From: Mucilaginibacter sp.
Lineage (GTDB): Bacteria; Bacteroidota; Bacteroidia; Sphingobacteriales; Sphingobacteriaceae
Direction of reading: 5' to 3'
DNA length: 38,117 nucleotides
NCBI RefSeq assembly: GCF_028288105.1
Contig: NZ_JAQBOI010000083.1
Location: 1 to 38,117, forward strand
Program-made: the position numbers and the translations under genes
Part shown: positions 31,947-38,117 of the stretch, one piece after another
Numbering within the stretch: position 1 is the stretch's first letter
Layout of the letters: each line of letters starts with the position of its first letter
Notes under the pieces: model-generated
Database searches by the model: none
What the model was told of the DNA's origin: nothing
Seen by the model: only the letters and a program-made list of their open reading frames with translations

Positions 31947-33953
31947 ATGGAAAAACAGAACGACGAACTTGAGCAATTAGCAATAAATACCGTAAGGATA
32001 CTTTCGGCAGATGCAGTACAAAAGGCAAATTCGGGCCACCCCGGCACGGCAATGGCTTTAGCCCCAATGGGCCACGTACTTTGGACCAAGTTTTTAAATT
32101 ATAACCCTAAAAATCCTGATTTTGCAAACCGCGATAGATTTATCTTGTCTGCCGGCCATGCTTGTATCTTACAATATAATTTCTTGTACTTAACCGGATA
32201 TGATCTTTCTTTAGATGATATCAAACAGTTTCGCCAGTTACACAGCAAAACTGCCGGCCACCCCGAGTATGGTTTGGCACCAGGTGTTGACGTTACCACC
32301 GGCCCGTTAGGCCAGGGTTTTGCAAACGGTGTTGGTTTTGCCATTGCCCAAAAACATTTAGCCGCGCGTTATAACAAACCAGGTTTCGATCTTTTCAACT
32401 ACAACATTTACTCTATAGTAAGTGATGGCGATATGATGGAAGGTGTAACCTCTGAGGCGGCTTCATTAGCCGGTCATTTACAATTAGGCAACTTAATTTA
32501 CCTGTACGATGATAACCACATCTCAATTGAAGGCAGCACTGATATTGCTTTTAACGAAGATGTAAGCGCACGTTTCCGCTCATACGGCTGGCATGTGCAG
32601 GACCTGCCAGATGTTAATGACACCCATGCTTTAGAACTGGCTATCATCAACGCTAAATCCGAAACTCAAAAACCATCATTGATCCGTGTTCGTTCGCTGA
32701 TAGCTTATGGTAGCCCAAATAAATCTGGTACTGCAGGCTCACACGGTTCGCCGCTTGGCCCGGATGAGATAAAACTGGTAAAAGAGTTTTTTGGATTTGA
32801 TCCGGAGGAATCATTCGAAGTACCGACCGAAGTATTAAAATTTTACAACGAAAAAGGTGCAAGGGGCATCAAAAGAGAAGAAAAATGGAACGAGCTTTTT
32901 GCTAAATACAAAGAGAAATTCCCTGAATTAGCTGCCGAATACGAAGCTGCATTTGCAGGCGAATTGCCAAAAGGCTGGTTAGATAAATTGCCAACCTTTA
33001 AAGCATCCGACCCTAAAATGGCAACCCGCCAGGCATCTGGTAAAGTGTTGAACGCTGTTGCTGCAAGCCTGCCAAACCTTATTGGTGGCGCTGCGGATCT
33101 GGCACCATCAACAGAAACCAACCTTAAAGATTTTGATTCATTTACTTCTGAGAACAGGGCCGGTCGCAACTTCCACTTCGGGATTCGTGAGCATGCTATG
33201 GGCTCGGCTTTAAATGGTATGGCTTTAACAAAAGGCTTGCTTCCATTTGGTGCAACCTTCCTGATGTTTTCTGAATATATGCGCCCGCCCATCCGTTTGG
33301 CAGCCATTATGAAGATAAGCCCGATATTTGTTTACACACACGATAGTATTGGCCTTGGTGAAGATGGTACCACCCACCAGCCGGTAGAGCAATTAGCTTC
33401 TCTGCGTTCTATCCCTAATTTAACGGTTATACGCCCTGCTGATGCAAACGAAACTGCATTTGCATGGAAGGTAGCTATCGAGAAAAAAGGTGGGCCAACT
33501 GTATTGGTGTTCACCCGCCAGGGATTACCTATTCTTGATCAGGGTAAATACGGTAAAGCCGATGGCCTTGAAAAAGGCGCTTACATCTTATCAGAAGCCA
33601 GCAAAAATGTTGACCTGATATTAATGGCTACCGGTTCGGAAGTTGCCCTGATCATGCAGGCACAAGAAAAACTGGAAGCAGAAGGTATATCAACCCGTGT
33701 GGTAAGTATGCCATCGTGGGAGCTGTTTGAAAAACAGGATGCCGCTTACAAAGAAAAGGTATTCCCTAAAGCAAGCCGCAAACGTTTAGCTGTAGAAATG
33801 GCATCGCCAATGGGATGGCATAAATACACTACCGACGAAGGCGATATGCTGGGCATGACCACCTTTGGTGAATCGGCCCCGGCAGAAGATCTGTACAAAT
33901 TCTTCGGCTTTACAGTTGATAACGTAGTAAAAAGAGCGAAAGCTTTATTATAA
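31947..33953 (+). CDS. tkt: Transketolase
   Basis: Moves two-carbon units between ketose and aldose phosphates in the non-oxidative pentose phosphate branch, with thiamine diphosphate. The full 668-residue form: KANSGHPGTAMALAP (about 28-42), DRFILSAGHAC, VTTGPLGQGFANGVGFA, SDGDMMEGVTSEAASLAGHL with the metal/ThDP region and DDNHISIEG. The pyrimidine domain begins near MATRQASGKVL and has FHFGIREHAMGSALNG (catalytic Glu), THDSIGLGEDGTTHQPVEQL and TRQGLP. The C-terminal domain starts at about 555. Second gene of the cluster. A 12-bp inverted repeat lies between it and rpiA. Confidence 0.97.
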   Translation: MEKQNDELEQLAINTVRILSADAVQKANSGHPGTAMALAPMGHVLWTKFLNYNPKNPDFANRDRFILSAGHACILQYNFLYLTGYDLSLDDIKQFRQLHSKTAGHPEYGLAPGVDVTTGPLGQGFANGVGFAIAQKHLAARYNKPGFDLFNYNIYSIVSDGDMMEGVTSEAASLAGHLQLGNLIYLYDDNHISIEGSTDIAFNEDVSARFRSYGWHVQDLPDVNDTHALELAIINAKSETQKPSLIRVRSLIAYGSPNKSGTAGSHGSPLGPDEIKLVKEFFGFDPEESFEVPTEVLKFYNEKGARGIKREEKWNELFAKYKEKFPELAAEYEAAFAGELPKGWLDKLPTFKASDPKMATRQASGKVLNAVAASLPNLIGGAADLAPSTETNLKDFDSFTSENRAGRNFHFGIREHAMGSALNGMALTKGLLPFGATFLMFSEYMRPPIRLAAIMKISPIFVYTHDSIGLGEDGTTHQPVEQLASLRSIPNLTVIRPADANETAFAWKVAIEKKGGPTVLVFTRQGLPILDQGKYGKADGLEKGAYILSEASKNVDLILMATGSEVALIMQAQEKLEAEGISTRVVSMPSWELFEKQDAAYKEKVFPKASRKRLAVEMASPMGWHKYTTDEGDMLGMTTFGESAPAEDLYKFFGFTVDNVVKRAKALL

Positions 33954-33967
33954 TAGAAGCAAGATGC

Positions 33968-34008
33968 CAGGAATCAAGAGACAAGACAAAAATCTTTCTT
34001 GATTCCTG
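33968..34008. repeat. Inverted repeat CAGGAATCAAGA between tkt and rpiA
   Basis: CAGGAATCAAGA (33968-33979) pairs perfectly with TCTTGATTCCTG (33997-34008) across a 17-nt loop. There is no T-run behind it, so it more likely affects mRNA stability than ends transcription. A further TCTTGATTC copy follows near 34018. Confidence 0.65.
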
Positions 34009-34035
34009 CCTCTAAAGTTCTTGATTCTCTTACCA

Positions 34036-34737
34036 ATGGATAACAATTTAATAAACACGCTTGAGTGGTCATCACAGATCATTAATCCGGCAGGCAAGCA
34101 AAAAGTAGCGCAGCAAATTGCCGAAAAGGTAAAGGATGGCGATGTGCTTGGTGTTGGTTCGGGCTCTACGGTTTATATGGCGTTGCTGGCTATTGCAGAA
34201 AGGATAAAAGCCGAAAAACTAAATATACTGGCTATCCCTACATCTTTAGAGATAACTATGTTTTGCAGTAAACTGGGCATACCCTTAACCACCTTGTTTG
34301 AGCACACGCCCGATTGGCTGTTTGATGGCGCCGATGAGGTTGACCCAAACAATGGTTTAATAAAGGGCCGTGGTGGCGCCATGTTTAAAGAAAAACTATT
34401 GATAAGCAGCAGTCCGCTTAATTATATTATTGTTGACAGCTCGAAACGGGTGGATAAACTGGGGACTAACTTCCCGATCCCTATCGAAGTTTTCCCGCAG
34501 GCATTGCTGCATGTAGAGGCAGAATTAAAAAAACTTGGTGCAAACAGCATAGTTTTAAGGCCGGCCAAAGGCAAGGACGGCCCCATAATTACCGAGAACA
34601 ACAACCTGATATTAGACTGCCGTTTTGATGAAGTGAAAAACACCCTGGAAAGGGATATAAAAACCATAACCGGGGTGATAGAAAGCGGCCTTTTTATTGG
34701 TTACGACCTGAAAATTTTAACAGCAGAGAACGACTAA
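34036..34737 (+). CDS. rpiA: Ribose-5-phosphate isomerase A
   Basis: Interconverts ribose-5-phosphate and ribulose-5-phosphate. The 233 residues show VLGVGSGSTVYMAL (phosphate site), IPTSLEITMFCSKLGIPL, FDGADEVDPNNGLIKGRGGA (catalytic Asp and Glu region) and FKEKLL with the conserved Lys. VDKLGTNFPIPIEVFPQA follows. The ORF track begins at a TTG at 34021 inside repeat-like sequence; the ATG at 34036 is preferred. Third gene of the cluster, 82 bases after tkt; tal follows after 128 bases. Confidence 0.97.
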   Translation: MDNNLINTLEWSSQIINPAGKQKVAQQIAEKVKDGDVLGVGSGSTVYMALLAIAERIKAEKLNILAIPTSLEITMFCSKLGIPLTTLFEHTPDWLFDGADEVDPNNGLIKGRGGAMFKEKLLISSSPLNYIIVDSSKRVDKLGTNFPIPIEVFPQALLHVEAELKKLGANSIVLRPAKGKDGPIITENNNLILDCRFDEVKNTLERDIKTITGVIESGLFIGYDLKILTAEND

Positions 34738-34865
34738 TAATTTGTGACTTAAACCTAACGTAATTAGGAGATTAGGATTACACTATCGGGTGTATTAAAC
34801 CTGAGATTTGTGCAACAAAAATTAATAAATAACAAGAATTAAAAACCACAATACATACATTTATC

Positions 34866-35960
34866 ATGGCAAATAACGTAAAACAAATACATGATTTCGG
34901 CCAGAGCATCTGGCTTGACTTTATTGACCGCGAGATCATCGCATCAGGTAAATTAAAAAAACTGATTGACGAAGATGGCGTAAGAGGCGTAACCTCAAAC
35001 CCCGCGATATTTGAAAAAGCCATAACCAGCAGTTCTGATTATGATGCAGATATAAAAACGCTTGGCGCAACCGCCAAAACCACCGAAGAGCTTTTCTTTG
35101 GTTTAGCTATCAAAGATATACAGGCTGCGGCCGACCTTTTTAGCGGCGTATACAACGAAGAAGTTAAAGGTGCCGATGGCTACGTAAGCCTTGAGGTCTC
35201 TCCGTTTTTAGCTTTAGATGCCGAAGGCACGGCCAAACAAGCCGAACTACTTTGGAAACAAGTTGCCCGCGAAAACGTGATGATCAAAATTCCGGGTACT
35301 AAACCGGGTTTACAAGCCATTCGCGAATCTATCGGTAAAGGCATCAACATCAACGTTACTTTACTTTTTAGTTTAGACCGTTACGAAGAAGTTACCGAAG
35401 CCTACATCTCTGGTTTAGAAGATCATTTAGCTGCAGGCCATAATATCGAACATATATCATCAGTAGCAAGTTTCTTTTTAAGCCGGATTGATGTTATTAT
35501 TGACCCGCTTTTAGAAGAAAAAGGCCAAAAAGATCTTGTTGGTCAGGTTGCTATCGCGTCAGCTAAAAAAGCTTACGAAATTTATAAAAGAGTATTCAGC
35601 ACCGACCGTTGGAAAGCATTAGCTGCCAAAGGTGCTAAACCACAGCGTTTGTTATGGGCAAGTACAGGTAGTAAAAACCCTGCGTTTAAAGATACCAAAT
35701 ACGTTGAGGCCCTTATTGGCCCGGATACTGTTGATACCGTTCCATTAGAAACTATTGATGCTTTCCGCGATCATGGTATTGCAGCAAACACTTTAGAAAC
35801 CGGTTTAGAAGAAGCAACGGCTACTTTAGCTAAGCTTGAAGAATTGGGTATCGACCTTGATAAAATTACCCAGCAACTGGAAGACGAGGGTATTGATAAA
35901 TTTAACAAGCCTTTCGAAAAATTGCTGAAAGCTATCGAAGATCAAAAAATAGAGGCATAA
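34866..35960 (+). CDS. tal: Transaldolase
   Basis: Transfers a dihydroxyacetone unit from sedoheptulose-7-phosphate to glyceraldehyde-3-phosphate. The 364 residues fit the longer transaldolase class (like the mycobacterial type, about 370) rather than TalB of about 317. Motifs: IWLDFIDREII, GVRGVTSNPAIFEKAI, VSLEVSPFLALDAEGT and ENVMIKIPGTKPGLQAI with the Schiff-base Lys. INVTLLFSLDRYEEV, ASFFLSRIDVIID and LLWASTGSKNP follow, then a helical C-terminal tail. The 128-base spacer before it is the longest inside the cluster and could hold a second promoter, but no clear -7 is seen. The HAD gene starts 9 bases after its stop. Confidence 0.95.
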   Translation: MANNVKQIHDFGQSIWLDFIDREIIASGKLKKLIDEDGVRGVTSNPAIFEKAITSSSDYDADIKTLGATAKTTEELFFGLAIKDIQAAADLFSGVYNEEVKGADGYVSLEVSPFLALDAEGTAKQAELLWKQVARENVMIKIPGTKPGLQAIRESIGKGININVTLLFSLDRYEEVTEAYISGLEDHLAAGHNIEHISSVASFFLSRIDVIIDPLLEEKGQKDLVGQVAIASAKKAYEIYKRVFSTDRWKALAAKGAKPQRLLWASTGSKNPAFKDTKYVEALIGPDTVDTVPLETIDAFRDHGIAANTLETGLEEATATLAKLEELGIDLDKITQQLEDEGIDKFNKPFEKLLKAIEDQKIEA

Positions 35961-35969
35961 GCAAAGCCG

Positions 35970-36593
35970 ATGAAAAACGCAGATCTGAAAATCCTTTTCT
36001 TTGACGTTGGCGGCATTTTGCTTACCAACGGATGGGGCCACGAATCCCGCCATGAAGCGGCCAAAAAGTTTGGCCTGGATTACGACGAGGTGAACGCCCT
36101 GCACAATTTCATATTTAACGTATACGAGATAGGCAGTATCACCCTTGACGAATACCTGGATACTGTAATTTTTAACCATCCGCGCGATTTTGTTCGCGAA
36201 GATTTTAAAGAGTTTATCTACGCACAGTCGGTTGAACTGCCGGATATGCTTAAATGGTTAAAGGAATGGAAAAAGAACTGCGGTTTCCGCATCATATCCG
36301 TTAACAACGAGGGGAAAGAACTGAACGATTACCGGGTGCAGAAATTTAAGCTGCACGAGTGTTTCGACGCCTTTATATCATCGTGTGAGGTAAAAATGCG
36401 CAAGCCCGACCCGGGTATATGGCAGCTGGCTATGGGTATTGCCCAGGCTAAGCCAAGCCAGTGCGTGTATTTTGATGACAGGATAATGTTTGTACGCACA
36501 GCCGAAAAGCTGGGTATCCGCTCGTTCCTGCATACCGACTTTGAAACCACAAAGAAAATATTAAACGACCTTAAGAAAGAAAATCTCAATTAA
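35970..36593 (+). CDS. HAD-family hydrolase, sugar-phosphate-phosphatase-like
   Basis: A 207-residue haloacid-dehalogenase-superfamily protein with an alpha-helical cap (about 20-85). Motif I is FFDVGGILL with nucleophile Asp12; the acid/base Asp two places later is Gly, as in YihX-type glucose-1-phosphatases (DLGN). Motif II is in IISVNNEG (Ser), motif III is the Lys of MRKPDPGIW, motif IV is YFDDR. It lies 9 bases after tal and 1 base before gnd, so it is certainly in the operon. A role in dephosphorylating or cleaning up a sugar-phosphate by-product such as a 6-phosphogluconate-related compound is inference. It could also be a damaged-metabolite phosphatase of other specificity. Confidence 0.85.
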   Translation: MKNADLKILFFDVGGILLTNGWGHESRHEAAKKFGLDYDEVNALHNFIFNVYEIGSITLDEYLDTVIFNHPRDFVREDFKEFIYAQSVELPDMLKWLKEWKKNCGFRIISVNNEGKELNDYRVQKFKLHECFDAFISSCEVKMRKPDPGIWQLAMGIAQAKPSQCVYFDDRIMFVRTAEKLGIRSFLHTDFETTKKILNDLKKENLN

Positions 36594-36594
36594 C

Positions 36595-38022
36595 ATGAGC
36601 AATACAACAGATAAATATGCTTTCGGCATGATAGGCTTAGGCGTTATGGGCCGCAGCCTACTATTAAACATGGCCGACCATGGTTACGCAGTAGCAGGGC
36701 ATGATAAGGATGCCGCTAAAGTAGCATCGTTAAATGAAGAAGGCGGCCAATTAGCCGTTAAGGGCTTTGGCGATGTAAAGGAATTTATACAGAGCCTTAC
36801 CACGCCACGTGCTATTATGATGCTGGTACCTGCGGGTAAAATTGTAGACGCGGTTATTGAGGAGCTTACCCCCTTACTGGAAAAAGGCGATATTTTAATT
36901 GATGGCGGTAACTCGCACTTTACAGATACCAACCGCCGTGTAGAGGAGCTGGAGGCTAAAGGCCTGCATTTCTTCGGTATGGGTGTATCTGGTGGCGAAG
37001 AAGGTGCACGCCGCGGCCCAAGCATGATGCCGGGTGGAGATAAAGATGCCTATAACGTAATGAAGCCCATATTTGAGGCCATTGCAGCGAAGGTAGACGG
37101 CGCGCCTTGCGTAACCTATATTGGCCCTGGTGCATCTGGCCACTTTGTGAAGATGGTGCATAACGGTATCGAGTATGGTATAATGCAATTATTAGCAGAA
37201 ACCTACGAGATAATGAAGAAAGGCTTAAAGCTGGATAACGATGCTATTGGTAAAATATTTACCGACTGGAACAACGGCCGCCTGCAATCATTCCTGTTGG
37301 ATATCACCAAAGATATATTCAAGTTTAAGGCGCCGGGAACAGACCACCTGCTTTTAGATGACATTAAAGATGAAGCACGTGCAAAAGGTACCGGTAAATG
37401 GACCTCGCAAAGCGCTATGGACCTGCAGGCACCTATCCCAACGGTAGATACCGCGGTTGCCATGCGCGATCTTTCTAAATACAAAGCTTTACGTACAAAA
37501 GCTGCCGCTATATACAGCACTAATGACAACCAAACTATTGAAGGTAATATAGATGAGCTGCTTACCGCTTTAGAGCAGGCGTTCTATTTCACCATGATCA
37601 TTAGCTATGCACAAGGCATGCACATGTTGTCTAAAGCTTCAGAAGAATATAAATACGAACTGAAACTTGACGAGATCGCCAAGATCTGGAGGGGAGGATG
37701 TATCATCCGTTCTAAATTCCTGGAAAATATTTATGGGGCTTACGGTAAAGACAAAGGCTTGGAACATTTACTGTTAGACAGCGATGTTGCCGCTTTGGTT
37801 AAAGGAACGCTTCCAGGTATCCGTAAAATAGTTTCATCGGCAGTTAATGCGGGTATCGCGGCACCAGCTTATGCAGCGTCGTTAGAGTATTTTGATGCTT
37901 TCCGCAGCGAACGCATGCCATCAAACTTAACACAGGCGCAACGCGACTACTTTGGCGCGCACACCTACGAATTGATTGGCAAAGAAGGGACGTTCCACAC
38001 ACAGTGGGCGCCACAAGACTAA
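36595..38022 (+). CDS. gnd: 6-phosphogluconate dehydrogenase, decarboxylating
   Basis: Oxidises 6-phosphogluconate to ribulose-5-phosphate and CO2, making NAD(P)H. The full-length 475-residue form: GMIGLGVMGRSLLLNMADHGY (dinucleotide-binding), ILIDGGNSHFTDTNRR, GMGVSGGEEGARRGPSMMPGG, GHFVKMVHNGIEYGIMQL with the catalytic Lys and the substrate-binding residues, then the helical domain with WRGGCIIRSKFL and AQRDYFGAHTYE near the end. The sequence in the coenzyme loop is GHDKDAAK, so NADP versus NAD preference cannot be decided by eye. It begins 1 base after the HAD gene stop; zwf follows after 27 bases. Confidence 0.97.
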   Translation: MSNTTDKYAFGMIGLGVMGRSLLLNMADHGYAVAGHDKDAAKVASLNEEGGQLAVKGFGDVKEFIQSLTTPRAIMMLVPAGKIVDAVIEELTPLLEKGDILIDGGNSHFTDTNRRVEELEAKGLHFFGMGVSGGEEGARRGPSMMPGGDKDAYNVMKPIFEAIAAKVDGAPCVTYIGPGASGHFVKMVHNGIEYGIMQLLAETYEIMKKGLKLDNDAIGKIFTDWNNGRLQSFLLDITKDIFKFKAPGTDHLLLDDIKDEARAKGTGKWTSQSAMDLQAPIPTVDTAVAMRDLSKYKALRTKAAAIYSTNDNQTIEGNIDELLTALEQAFYFTMIISYAQGMHMLSKASEEYKYELKLDEIAKIWRGGCIIRSKFLENIYGAYGKDKGLEHLLLDSDVAALVKGTLPGIRKIVSSAVNAGIAAPAYAASLEYFDAFRSERMPSNLTQAQRDYFGAHTYELIGKEGTFHTQWAPQD

Positions 38023-38049
38023 ATCCGATACACATCATAAATTATTATC

Positions 38050-38117
38050 ATGAGTAGTAGCAGCACAACATCAGAACCAACCATATTCATCATATTTGGC
38101 GGTACCGGGGATCTAAA
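38050..38117 (+). CDS. zwf: Glucose-6-phosphate 1-dehydrogenase, N-terminal start; cut by window end
   Basis: First enzyme of the oxidative pentose phosphate branch. Only 22 codons are visible: an Ser/Thr-rich start, then TIFIIFGGTGDLK. This is the GxxGDL coenzyme-binding motif that opens G6PDH after a short lead. The ORF track omits it because it is incomplete. It follows gnd by 27 bases, the order gnd-zwf being common in Bacteroidota (from memory). A lactonase gene (pgl) would be expected further right. Confidence 0.9.
   Translation, partial: MSSSSTTSEPTIFIIFGGTGDL

Noticed and set aside
32843-33307. 154-residue minus-strand ORF
   Set aside because: Antisense shadow of tkt.
1-38117. tRNA or rRNA genes
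   Set aside because: No cloverleaf with T-loop GTTCRANNC context or rRNA-like block was recognised by eye; a covariance-model search would settle it.

Overview
The window looks like chromosomal DNA of a Bacteroidota member, most likely family Sphingobacteriaceae (Mucilaginibacter/Pedobacter-like). This is inferred from three things. The proteins include families largely confined to the phylum (DUF4270 lipoprotein, DUF3857 transglutaminase, DUF4920, the short GT5-type 'glycogen synthase'). Promoters carry the Bacteroidota -7 element TAnnTTTG in front of many genes, and Shine-Dalgarno sequences are mostly absent. Several secreted glycoside hydrolases are present. No tRNA, rRNA, CRISPR array, phage gene or transposase gene was recognised.

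Left part (1-9340): a minus-strand group runs from a GT5-type N-terminal-domain protein through a DUF4270 lipoprotein to glmS, which is cut by the window edge. Divergent to it are panC and panD (pantothenate synthesis) and a secreted MORN-repeat/TonB-C protein. Then comes carB, a form without the C-terminal regulatory domain, preceded by a leader with a terminator-like hairpin. A membrane protein with acyl-carrier-protein-like segments follows and ends at a strong terminator.

Middle part (9400-22400): accessory and degradative genes. These are a secreted type-B carboxylesterase and a GH3 glycosidase, an orphan zinc ribbon, a VOC protein, a frameshifted DUF1801 gene, a membrane DUF3857/transglutaminase/DUF2569 protein, a DUF5077-DUF3472 protein with a GH42 beta-galactosidase, a CBS protein and the PdeM nuclease-like phosphoesterase. 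Intergenic spaces hold several unrelated palindromic repeat elements.

Right-middle part (22600-30830): a MazG-like pyrophosphohydrolase, a DUF4349 lipoprotein, a ComB-like phosphatase, gcvT, a GT4 glycosyltransferase, rnhB, a DUF4920 protein and a secreted GH78-type rhamnosidase.

Right end (31170-38117): a plus-strand sugar-phosphate cluster, ROK/polyphosphate-glucokinase-like kinase - tkt - rpiA - tal - HAD phosphatase - gnd - zwf (cut). It could take glucose to glucose-6-phosphate and through both branches of the pentose phosphate pathway. The HAD gene sits tightly between tal and gnd. Together with the GH3, GH42 and GH78 enzymes this suggests a plant-polysaccharide-degrading lifestyle (inference).
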